From positions 1-23,505 of the forward strand of contig JAUCBJ010004966.1 in the NCBI GenBank assembly GCA_032718475.1: DNA of 23,505 bases, in the 5' to 3' direction. Source of the stretch: Nemertoderma westbladi. Taxonomy: Eukaryota; Xenacoelomorpha; Nemertodermatida; Nemertodermatidae. The position numbers and the translations under genes are program-made. The notes beneath the pieces were generated by a model. That model worked only from the letters and a program-made list of their open reading frames with translations. It was not told where the DNA came from and did no database searches. Shown here piece after piece: positions 9,253 through 19,015 of the stretch (the first letter of the stretch is position 1; each line of letters opens with the position of its first letter).

Positions 9253-10136
9253 TATTATTATTATTGCACCTCTATACATAATTAATTAATTTAAATAAGA
9301 AACCAGTATATAGAGGGAGAACATCACCCAGGTACAAAGTACACTAATGAGTGAAATAAAATATTACAATATAAATTCCGCTCCTTTAAGTGAAATCAAA
9401 TTATACGTACTGTACTATACGGAAAAAACACATACTGATAAGAATTGGTGCATTAAAATTAAAATATATATATATAAATAATAAAAAATTATGTTTTATA
9501 TTAGTCTAAAAATCTGTTAAAATGACTGTACGGAAGTAGATCAATCTGTAAAATTCTAGATTTAAAATTATTATAGCTGGACGCATTTACTAACTCAGGC
9601 GGCAATGAATTCCAAATATCTACTATGCGGTGAGAAAAAGAAAATTTCACCACTTGTAGACGGGCTTGTGGCTTAAAAATTTTCATATTATGCCCTCTTG
9701 AAGATTGACGCGTATTAAAGGTAAAAAAGTTATCAATTGGTAGGTCAACACGCCTATGTAAAATAGAGTACATCATTTTTAAATCAGTAAGTAACCTACT
9801 TACTTCTAGTGGTTGCAATTTCAACTGTAATAAGCGATTCATATAGTCTACATATCTTAAATTGCACCTAGAAAAGAGTCTACGTGTGAAGTATCGCTGT
9901 ACTCGCTCGATTAAATCTATAATGCCTACATGGAAAGGAGATGTTATAACCGTACAGTATTCTAGAATTGGCCTAACATAAGTTTTATACGCAGTGAGAA
10001 TGGCTTTTGGGTTACTTGTCTTAAAACATCTGAAAATCATATTGATAATTTTAAAAGCTTTTGCAACTTTCTCCTTACAATGAAGGTCAAAAATTAGATT
10101 GGCACATACGGTTACCCCTAAATCTTTACAAAAAGT
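9253..10136 (-). mobile_element. 5'-truncated LINE (CR1/Jockey-like), 3' end at 9253
   Basis: Read on the minus strand, this is the C-terminal end of a reverse-transcriptase ORF (10136-9501) and then about 250 bp of AT-rich 3' UTR ending in an AATAATAATAATAA tail (complement of 9253-9266). The tail lies inside the endonuclease frame of a plus-strand LINE, so this element inserted later. The 5' end is truncated where the (CAGT) array begins. Confidence 0.75.
9501..10136 (-). pseudogene. LINE reverse transcriptase, C-terminal part
   Basis: The frame enters from the microsatellite edge with CKDLGVTV, the KDLGV block that follows the palm of LINE reverse transcriptases. It continues through a KEKVAKAFKIINMIFR helix and then TYVRPILEYCTVITSP, ERVQRYFTRRLF, the IVDIWNSLPPELV block and a stop at 9501. 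These are hallmark C-terminal motifs of CR1, L2 and Jockey-type elements. The endonuclease and catalytic YADD region are absent, as expected for a 5'-truncated copy made by target-primed reverse transcription. The ATG at 10040 is internal and not a real start. The remaining 200 or so codons are intact, so the insertion is fairly young or was lightly decayed. Confidence 0.9.
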
Positions 10137-12500
10137 CAGTCAGTCAGTCAGTCAGTCAGTCAGTCAGTCAGTCAGTCAGTCAGTCAGTCAGTCAGTCAGT
10201 CAGTCAGTCAGTCAGTCAGTCAGTCAGTCAGTCAGTCAGTCAGTCAGTCAGTCAGTCAGTCAGTCAGTCAGTCAGTCAGTCAGTCAGTCAGTCAGTCAGT
10301 CAGTCAGTCAGTCAGTCAGTCAGTCAGTCAGTCAGTCAGTCAGTCAGTCAGTCAGTCAGTCAGTCAGTCAGTCAGTCAGTCAGTCAGTCAGTCAGTCAGT
10401 CAGTCAGTCAGTCAGTCAGTCAGTCAGTCAGTCAGTCAGTCAGTCAGTCAGTCAGTCAGTCAGTCAGTCAGTCAGTCAGTCAGTCAGTCAGTCAGTCAGT
10501 CAGTCAGTCAGTCAGTCAGTCAGTCAGTCAGTCAGTCAGTCAGTCAGTCAGTCAGTCAGTCAGTCAGTCAGTCAGTCAGTCAGTCAGTCAGTCAGTCAGT
10601 CAGTCAGTCAGTCAGTCAGTCAGTCAGTCAGTCAGTCAGTCAGTCAGTCAGTCAGTCAGTCAGTCAGTCAGTCAGTCAGTCAGTCAGTCAGTCAGTCAGT
10701 CAGTCAGTCAGTCAGTCAGTCAGTCAGTCAGTCAGTCAGTCAGTCAGTCAGTCAGTCAGTCAGTCAGTCAGTCAGTCAGTCAGTCAGTCAGTCAGTCAGT
10801 CAGTCAGTCAGTCAGTCAGTCAGTCAGTCAGTCAGTCAGTCAGTCAGTCAGTCAGTCAGTCAGTCAGTCAGTCAGTCAGTCAGTCAGTCAGTCAGTCAGT
10901 CAGTCAGTCAGTCAGTCAGTCAGTCAGTCAGTCAGTCAGTCAGTCAGTCAGTCAGTCAGTCAGTCAGTCAGTCAGTCAGTCAGTCAGTCAGTCAGTCAGT
11001 CAGTCAGTCAGTCAGTCAGTCAGTCAGTCAGTCAGTCAGTCAGTCAGTCAGTCAGTCAGTCAGTCAGTCAGTCAGTCAGTCAGTCAGTCAGTCAGTCAGT
11101 CAGTCAGTCAGTCAGTCAGTCAGTCAGTCAGTCAGTCAGTCAGTCAGTCAGTCAGTCAGTCAGTCAGTCAGTCAGTCAGTCAGTCAGTCAGTCAGTCAGT
11201 CAGTCAGTCAGTCAGTCAGTCAGTCAGTCAGTCAGTCAGTCAGTCAGTCAGTCAGTCAGTCAGTCAGTCAGTCAGTCAGTCAGTCAGTCAGTCAGTCAGT
11301 CAGTCAGTCAGTCAGTCAGTCAGTCAGTCAGTCAGTCAGTCAGTCAGTCAGTCAGTCAGTCAGTCAGTCAGTCAGTCAGTCAGTCAGTCAGTCAGTCAGT
11401 CAGTCAGTCAGTCAGTCAGTCAGTCAGTCAGTCAGTCAGTCAGTCAGTCAGTCAGTCAGTCAGTCAGTCAGTCAGTCAGTCAGTCAGTCAGTCAGTCAGT
11501 CAGTCAGTCAGTCAGTCAGTCAGTCAGTCAGTCAGTCAGTCAGTCAGTCAGTCAGTCAGTCAGTCAGTCAGTCAGTCAGTCAGTCAGTCAGTCAGTCAGT
11601 CAGTCAGTCAGTCAGTCAGTCAGTCAGTCAGTCAGTCAGTCAGTCAGTCAGTCAGTCAGTCAGTCAGTCAGTCAGTCAGTCAGTCAGTCAGTCAGTCAGT
11701 CAGTCAGTCAGTCAGTCAGTCAGTCAGTCAGTCAGTCAGTCAGTCAGTCAGTCAGTCAGTCAGTCAGTCAGTCAGTCAGTCAGTCAGTCAGTCAGTCAGT
11801 CAGTCAGTCAGTCAGTCAGTCAGTCAGTCAGTCAGTCAGTCAGTCAGTCAGTCAGTCAGTCAGTCAGTCAGTCAGTCAGTCAGTCAGTCAGTCAGTCAGT
11901 CAGTCAGTCAGTCAGTCAGTCAGTCAGTCAGTCAGTCAGTCAGTCAGTCAGTCAGTCAGTCAGTCAGTCAGTCAGTCAGTCAGTCAGTCAGTCAGTCAGT
12001 CAGTCAGTCAGTCAGTCAGTCAGTCAGTCAGTCAGTCAGTCAGTCAGTCAGTCAGTCAGTCAGTCAGTCAGTCAGTCAGTCAGTCAGTCAGTCAGTCAGT
12101 CAGTCAGTCAGTCAGTCAGTCAGTCAGTCAGTCAGTCAGTCAGTCAGTCAGTCAGTCAGTCAGTCAGTCAGTCAGTCAGTCAGTCAGTCAGTCAGTCAGT
12201 CAGTCAGTCAGTCAGTCAGTCAGTCAGTCAGTCAGTCAGTCAGTCAGTCAGTCAGTCAGTCAGTCAGTCAGTCAGTCAGTCAGTCAGTCAGTCAGTCAGT
12301 CAGTCAGTCAGTCAGTCAGTCAGTCAGTCAGTCAGTCAGTCAGTCAGTCAGTCAGTCAGTCAGTCAGTCAGTCAGTCAGTCAGTCAGTCAGTCAGTCAGT
12401 CAGTCAGTCAGTCAGTCAGTCAGTCAGTCAGTCAGTCAGTCAGTCAGTCAGTCAGTCAGTCAGTCAGTCAGTCAGTCAGTCAGTCAGTCAGTCAGTCAGT
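10134..12500 (+). repeat. (CAGT)n microsatellite, 2367 bp, apparently perfect
   Basis: The tract runs AGT followed by 591 consecutive CAGT units (10137-12500), and I see no interruption. The plus strand is open in all three frames and would read as repeats of Ser-Val-Ser-Gln. The minus strand has a TGA in every frame. The two very long open frames here are by-products and not genes. Left neighbour: the truncated LINE. Right neighbour: unique GC-richer DNA. Confidence 0.97.
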
Positions 12501-13015
12501 GTAAGAACCACAGGCCACCCAAAGCCACACATAGGACTCCTAACTAAACCCAAATTCTTCCCCCTAATACTACAAAGTAGAGACGAAAATCTGGATTGTC
12601 AGCCCCCTAATACTGTAACAGCGGCTGGTCCCCGGTCCTCAACTGACTAGCCCTGACCGCAATGGTGGCCCCCTGCCAGCGTTGCCCCATCTTGGATCCT
12701 CTGCACTCCCTTCCGTCGCTTCCCCCCGGTGCGCCCGCCGCGCCTACCAGTACTTTAGCCCTCCATGTTAGAACAAATAGCTACCGTATCGGTGCATGCA
12801 TTCGCAAAATAGTCTGACAGTCTAAAGGGAATCCCTTAGGATTATCGCATCTCAATCACATAGAAATCAGTAATTAAATGTAGAAATCATAGTTCGAGAT
12901 TGTAATTAGCAGTAACCATCATCAAATCTACGTAATTTAAGAAAAAACAGCAAAGAATTTAAATCAGAAATAACACAGAAGCAGAATAAGTAAATAGTAA
13001 ATAAGTGTAAAAAAA
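12501..13015. other. Right flank of the array: GC-rich patch, then AT-rich spacer
   Basis: From 12600 to 12760 the sequence is C-rich on the plus strand (runs of CCCCC, CGCCGCGCC), unlike the surrounding DNA. Just after the array the plus frame reads KNHRPPKATHRTPN and then stops. This basic, proline-containing string could be a trace of the interrupted LINE linker, but I cannot show it. From 12760 to 13015 there is nothing recognisable. Confidence 0.4.
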
Positions 13016-14801
13016 TTACATTGACAAGAAGAAAAATTGCAGTAGCACATACCAGAAACACAGCCAATTTATAGATGATGAAATAGGGATGACGCAATAA
13101 TCGTCTGATTGGTTTATATTGGGTTCGATATATTTCAGGTCATCCTCCAGGAATGTCATGTCCAAATTCCAATGTACTAAACGGCGGTAGTCCATAAATG
13201 TTTCCAAATTGGAAGGTGGACGCAGACTAGCTTCTATGGTCACAATATTGTAAGGTTTTTTTAAATGAGTTCAGTTTTACTAAAGAATCCAAATGCTGAT
13301 GTAAAGTTTCTAATTCCACGAGGTCCAAAGGATTTACTAGCGGTAGAAATTGCATATCCTGTCCGGGGTGCTTGGGTTGTATTACATAGTGTTGCTTGAG
13401 CATCACGAAGCAAGGATGGTCTTTGATCCCATAAAAGGGGTAGTGTAGAGGGCGACGCGATACGTTTATTCCGTGGACCTTTTCTCGAATCACGTCAGCT
13501 TGAGTGCGAGAAGGGCGAGAAGGCGAAACGGGTTCTCAACGTGTTGATTTCCGGTTGAAACGCGACGTTGTCCATAGCCTCCAACAAAGCGAGCTCCGTT
13601 AATAAGGTACCAGATGGAGTCGTGGATAAATGCGCATGAATGCCGGCTAGACTGGACGACATTATTAACTGGGTGCTTTCGTCGCTAGGAGGTATAACTA
13701 TACCTGGTGTCAACTGTTCGCCTGGCGTTACGGCTCTAGTCGTCCTAAATCCTCTTCCGAATCCGGGTGGGATCAGGGGAGTTATCACCGGTTCCTCTAG
13801 GGGAATCAGCTGTTCTGGTAGAACCATATCTAAATATTCGGAATAGTCCTCGTCTAGGGGGCCGAAATCTTGAGGCAGGACCGGGGATGGTTGGACCTTG
13901 GGAGCTAGAGGTCGCACTGAAAAACGCGGGACGTCGGCGGGCAGATGCTCCATTCTGCACAGTTTCTTTAAGGCTCGTTCATCAATACCGAATAGATCGC
14001 ACTCATACCCTCCATATGTGAAACGCGTGTAGCAATGTTTAGGACAGCGTTCACGGGGGTGGTTGACCAGTCGACCCCATCGCGCGTGGTCTTTGTGGTT
14101 TACCTGCTGGTTGGGATGTGGACAATCGTCGCAATAATACCATAATTTAAAGTCCTGGCGACTCACGTGCGGGGATCGAGCTCCGGTTTTACAATATTCT
14201 TCCATAGCGTCGAAATGGTCCGGTAGCACAGGTAAAGGTCTACTTGCAGTCAAATACATCATTGTATGATATAAATGTTTAAGCTCCGCTATCGGGTCGG
14301 GGTGAATACCTTTGGGATAATGAGTTTGTTGAGTTTGGGCCGCCGCTATATTTAAATAAGTTTCTCGAAGAAACGTGATTATGTCCTCGAATTTGCCGCG
14401 TTAACGCTGGTTTCTGCGTCATCCGTCGACATGGTGTCTTGGATGGCGTCTTCCCTGTCCATTCGCGCGGTATCCTCCCGTTGTCTCTGTACATGATAGC
14501 ACCACATTTCCATGTCTTGTCACTCATGAACATCTTCTGAGTATATAAGATTGCTCGGGTGTCCAGATATGACAAACGGTTTGTAAGATCCATCTATATT
14601 AGTATACCTGTCCATAAAGGCGCGGTAATGTAGCCACTCGGATACCTCTACCAGGGACATTAAAGGTTCTGTATACTGTTGCTGTACTCCAGGTGTCAAC
14701 AAATCCTCCATCATCTCTCGCATACCTCGACGATATTCCTCTGAAAGTTGTTGTCGCTGTATATTGATATTATCCATTGGATCGTCATTAGAAGTATCCA
14801 T
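13016..14801 (-). pseudogene. Unrecognised element gene, copy 2 (zinc-cluster protein, broken)
   Basis: Minus-strand paralogue of the gene at 1650-3808. The likely start is the ATG at 14801. Breaks seen: an in-frame TGA at 14522-14520 with clear homology continuing after it (QDMEMWCYH); a frame change near 14390-14400 before the ETYLN block; a loss near 13500-13560, where about 100 residues including the acidic helical part of copy 1 are missing together with a frame change; and another frame change at a run of seven T near 13256-13262. Conserved blocks are the EPLMS and SGHP region near the N-terminus, TMMYLTA-RPLPV, EEYCKTG-RSP, LWYYCD-CP-PNQQ, C-x2-H with TRFTYGG, and PFYGIKDHP near 13410-13440. 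Its C-terminal 75 codons (13016-13243) do not resemble the basic tail of copy 1. It lies in inverted orientation to copy 1, with the same reading direction as arm D. Function unknown. Confidence 0.72.
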
Positions 14802-14896
14802 TGTTATTATTGTAAGAAACAAATATGTTATCAACCCAACAAAGGCGAACCAAAGTTAATTATTGTTATAGTTATCAAGGTTCGCGCGGGTCGGCA

Positions 14897-15091
14897 ATGG
14901 CAAGCCGCCCTATTTCCCCCAGCCCGACATGCACCCGAGCTGCCCCTGGCCACGTTAGCGCTGCTACGCCAATTCCCTATCCAACAGGCATTGATGAACG
15001 GGTGGATGACGCAACAGCTAACGTGCAGGAAAAGCTCGAGGCTGGTCTTATCCAAGGGCTATTCGTCGGGGTAACTAATATCGCAATGTAA
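14897..15091 (+). CDS. Small divergent ORF next to gene copy 2 (64 aa, unrecognised)
   Basis: A 64-codon frame from the ATG at 14897 starts about 95 bp from the start of gene copy 2 and points away from it, toward arm D. An in-frame ATG at 14825 would add 24 residues. It begins MASRPISPSPT and ends IQGLFVGVTNIAM. The matching ORF beside copy 1 (1413-1616, minus) has the same geometry, a similar Ser/Pro start and a similar hydrophobic end, and the downstream DNA (CGCTACAGTAAACACAC near 15122-15138) is nearly the same. Sequence identity is low, so the homology rests on position and short blocks. No known domain is visible. The alternative is a shared bidirectional promoter that is open by chance. 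Confidence 0.35.
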   Translation: MASRPISPSPTCTRAAPGHVSAATPIPYPTGIDERVDDATANVQEKLEAGLIQGLFVGVTNIAM

Positions 15092-15879
15092 TTGCAGTTA
15101 GTCAGCAATAAGGCTTCGGTTCGCTACAGTAAACACACGTAGAGTGTAGAGCACAATATCACAACACGTACCGGTTGACTGGTATGAAATTTTTATCACA
15201 AATCTATTATTTCCTGAACGTTGATATTAGTTTCCATGGAAACTCACTAAATATATTTAAAGATATTAAATTTAGCAAATACGATAAACTCTAGAACTTT
15301 AATAAAAAACAGGGGTTGCGCGAGCGACACACCAGCGTCCCAATGTTCTAAATTAATTATTAATTTATTGAAGATCAGCATTCGGTAAATATAGCGGTAG
15401 GATAGGGTATTGCTCATTCATACAGATCTGGGTTTACTGTGATATTATTACGTCTTTGCTGGTTATTATTTAATTTATTTATTTGAATGTGGTGTTTGTC
15501 TGTATAGTATTGGTGTTTGTACTATCGGGATATTAATGTCATAATTGAGGGTTGATGATATTAAGTTATTAATAAATAACATAATAAAGGTTGACGCGAT
15601 CTGGTTACTTAAACTAAGTTTACTCATCCCTTGTGAGAGAGCCACAAAAAGGACCGCGACCGTTCCTGTAATGCTCATTATTACAGTGACTTGAACGGAT
15701 TTATGGATGTGATATTGTATTAATCAATATCGAGCTATGTTGGTTCTTGAAGTTTCAAGCCAACTAATTGACATCTCTTACTGTACTCTGGCAATTGACA
15801 AGAAGCGGGAGTAGTGATTAAGACTCAGCATTCAAGTGTGATTGGGCTGTCATATTACAGTAAGACCAAGGTTTGTTAT
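15092..15879. other. AT-rich spacer beside gene copy 2
   Basis: The first 50 bp are related to the DNA beyond the small ORF of copy 1. The rest shows no gene or repeat that I can support. A 67-codon hydrophobic minus-strand frame at 15475-15678 has no recognisable features. Confidence 0.4.
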
Positions 15880-16365
15880 TGTCATGTGCCATGTTTAATA
15901 ATGACTTATCATGACTATTACGATTTATTATAATTTTATTTGTTACTCCCTTTGTACTCGGGTTATACAAGAAGTGGCGGGCCGTCTCCAGAATTTACCC
16001 AGAGTTTGGTTTAACCGAAATAAAGGATATGGATTCCGCATTCAATTGTATTATCACCGTCATCCTACAGTTAAAGGGTTTTGGTTGGCTGCGCGTCATG
16101 TTTAATAATGACTTATCGCAACATGTTATTAATGTTGGGTTCAGGTTTCATGCGTCGTGTGTATAACGGCTTTTCATGAACCTCCCATTTATATATTTTT
16201 TAGCGTGTTCTAGAACTGAGATCAAGTTTCATGCACTGTGTTTAGAATAGTTTATCATGAAATATCCCACAGTCCTATTGTTTATGTCATTTTGCTTATA
16301 GTTGTTCTAGAATTAAGATCAAGTTTCATGTACCGTGTATAAAACGATTTATCATGAAACATCCC
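15880..16365. repeat. Array of five related hairpin units
   Basis: Units share an imperfect stem of the form TTTCATG...CATGAAA or GTCATG...CATGAC around an AT-rich core (GTGTATAAAACGATTTAT type). They lie near 15882-15914, 16095-16127, 16146-16180, 16227-16262 and 16324-16359. The segment CATGTTTAATAATGACTTAT occurs twice exactly (15890 and 16097), and TTCTAGAA-T-AGATCAAGTT precedes the last two units. Spacing between unit starts varies between about 50 and 210 bp. No coding content. Confidence 0.65.
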
Positions 16366-16582
16366 ATAGTCCTATTGTTTTTTGGGGACAAAGCGTTATA
16401 AGGATAATTTTTGTTAGCCTGTCAAGCTGAGCATATGGCATATTTTGAAAAAATGGGTCAGTGGTGAAGAGATGGAGTCAGTGGTTAACTTCACCTAACC
16501 CGTTCCCACGCTCGAGTGTGATATGCGGCGCACTCAAGCGTTACCTAGGAGTTAACAAATTATAGCAGGAAGTAAGTTAAGT

Positions 16583-17393
16583 TCATTGGCTTAACTTCCT
16601 GCTTTCCATGTTGCCAGATTCTTCCCGTGCCATTTCTAGTAGGCAGAGGCGTCCTATGGGACGGTTGAGCCTCTGTGGAACAAAATTTAGCTTGCCCTTT
16701 TCTCTGAGCACCACTAAATCCACTGATCTTACTAGGCCATCCGCGCTAATGTGTGTCTCTATGATGCGCGCTGTCTGCCAATATTTGCGGGGAAGATTGG
16801 AGTCTACTACTAAGACCATGTCGCCAACTCTGGCATTGTCTTTTACTAAGTTGTATACTGGGGAGGTAAAAACGCTCAAAGTGGTTTGCAAATCAGGATG
16901 ACAGTAATTGTGTCATCTTCCAGGTTTGTTGCAATAGCTCGTCACCGTCTTCTGGTGTTGAGACTGGCAACATCACTACTTTCTTTTTCATTAGAAAGTG
17001 GGCTGGTGTGAGGGCCTCTAGTGCTTTGGGGTTGGTCAAAACGGGCATTAGGGGCCGACTGTTTAGATAGGCGGTCACTTCCTCTAAGATGGTACCGAGA
17101 ATTTCATCAGTGAGGTAGGCTTTGCAAGGCAGTATATGATGAAAAGCTACCTTTACACGATGAATTAATCTCTCCCAGCTCCCACCCCACCAGGGTGCAT
17201 TTGCGGCGTTAAAGGTCCAACTGGAAGCGGAAACCTTCAACATCTCATCAACTTGATCCTGGTTCCATTCTTCTATAGAGCGTGCTATCTCGTTGTTCGC
17301 TCCTATAAAGTTCGTGCCTTTGTCAGACTTCATCGTGTTGCTAGTGCTGTATCGACTAATTTGCCTACATAAGCACAGGATAAAGCTGTTCAT
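16583..17393 (-). pseudogene. BEL/Pao-type retrotransposon integrase remnant
   Basis: The right part (17393-16893) encodes an integrase core. KSDKGTNFIGA carries one catalytic Asp (D24 of this frame), and WWGGSWERL carries the catalytic-type Glu (E74). LNSRPLMPV and EALTPAHFL follow, typical of BEL/Pao integrases, which insert the element cDNA. The left part (16891-16583), in another frame, carries the C-terminal module usual in this group: RVGDMVLVVDSNLPRKYW, then an ADGLVRSVDLV strand and NRPIGRLCLLE. Between the two parts a short stretch expected in the family is missing, so a deletion and frame change have broken the gene. The N-terminal zinc part of integrase, reverse transcriptase, protease and Gag are absent. 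I see no LTRs. It is a fossil fragment lying between gene copy 2 and arm D. Confidence 0.88.
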
Positions 17394-19015
17394 GGAGATC
17401 GCTGGTAAATAATAGTCACTAGTTGGGAATAATATAACTATTGAAGTATACTAAGTACTACAAGAGAACTATAGTACTACATATATAATATATTATATCG
17501 ACTTATTACTGACAAGGCGCACTTACATTTATCGTGTGGAAATCAAGTTGGTTTGATCTTTAGTCCAATATATTCATCAACAAGTAGTGCAAATATAAGT
17601 TGTTAATTGCAAGTAATTAGATTAATATTACAAGTGACTAGTTGCAATGAAGTGATTAGATAGATTGCAAATGATTAGTTGTTAATACAAATGATTAGGT
17701 AAATATTGTGAACCACGGTAACTAAAGTGGCACAATGGCGCTTATAAAATCAATACAAATTAACCTAAGGTGTTATTTAGGTTAAAATCAAGGATGGCCT
17801 GTAAGGGTTGACAACGAATATATATGATGCTCAGTGAATAGAACAGCCAATAAGACGCAGGGATATCAACTTCGGCAGCTACCAATTAGAGTTCAATAAT
17901 ACTACAGCCGTTGTTAGGCAACAATATAAACAACCTTATGGGCCATTCAATACAATCGAAGCACAAATGTTTTACGCATGGAAATCAAATAGTCGAACGA
18001 TAAAAATATAAGATTTCTGTATACAGTTAGCATTGGCAGCAAAATCCAGATAAGGAAATGCCACCATCTGACAGCTTATAGTCTACAATATAAATACTAT
18101 GTACCTGGAGTGTCCTATACCTAGAGATTAATTATCGAAGCCTATAGCTAATGGACCTATTAACCACGTTACAACACAAATATACTGCGTACGCACTAAA
18201 TTAACTCTCAGGAAAGCACTGTACTCTAAACCCTAGATTAGGTACTAGCACTTATACAACATATAACTTGCAGTTAAATATACATGAACAGCCAAAAGAA
18301 CCACGGTATCTGCTGGAGTGACCGGAGTACTAAATCACCAGTCTGTCCTACGCCAAGCAGTCCTGAAATAGTACCGGGGTTAATTTAACTATAACAGTAT
18401 GCATAACAAGCAGAATTACTGTAAGGAATAAACTTGGGGACATGAATGTTGTAAATTACTTACATAAACACTGAATAATAAATATTACGCTACCCGTACA
18501 GACTATTCAAATAAAACACAGACCAAAATGCTGACAGACCACCGTCAAGCCTAAATAAACCACAGTATATGCAGTCTCCGAAATGATTAGTTAGTAAGCA
18601 TTCTAGACTACGTAGTATGACTTATTCTTTCACGGAGGATTTACCTTACAGCGCTGGAAGCCTCCACTGCCTAACTAGCACTTTATCGGACAAATAACCT
18701 ACATACACTGTAATCCACTTCAGACCTAACAACAATCAGACAACAATCCAGCCCATAAGTTACTTTTACAACCTGAGCATGTTTACACACCTTCTGCTCA
18801 ATATTACACTTCCAGACAGAAATAAGTAAAATCTCAATAAAAAACCAGGGCTGCAGTCCTCGATTAAATACTAAGACCTACCGGTATATAATTCTCACAA
18901 TCGAAGTAATACTGCTGTAAAGTTCCGGTTCGGGTCAACTAAGCCTACAGATCACCGTCCGACCGGTACGTTAGGGTTTAGTGCCTACTGAGCAATAAAA
19001 GAATAAATCTATTAA
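17394..19015. other. 1.6-kb AT-rich spacer without recognisable genes
   Basis: No open frame of 60 codons, no tandem repeat and no clear match to the other repeats here. Around 17580-17710 there are short recurrences of AATGATTAG/AAGTGATTAG separated by 15-30 bp. The reading is otherwise uninformative. Confidence 0.5.

Noticed and set aside
10134-12500. CRISPR-like or coding repeat
   Set aside because: It has no spacers and a pure 4-bp unit, so it is a microsatellite.
10061-12547. 828- and 801-codon frames across the array
   Set aside because: The CAGT repeat has no stop in any plus-strand frame, so the frames follow from the microsatellite. There is no domain and no plausible start.
13016-13243. 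Last minus frame of copy 2 as a separate gene
   Set aside because: It follows directly on the FYGIKDHP block after a frame change at a T run, and fits better as the diverged C-terminus of copy 2. It has no own start or domain.
13640-14021. Plus-strand frames over gene copy 2
   Set aside because: They are shadows opposite the conserved minus-strand coding blocks.
15475-15678. 67-codon hydrophobic minus frame
   Set aside because: No conserved partner, no domain, AT-rich composition. Hydrophobic residues are expected by chance there.
18915-18945. GGTTCGGGTC near 18926 as a SINE or tRNA B box
   Set aside because: No A box at the right distance and no repeat copy in the window.
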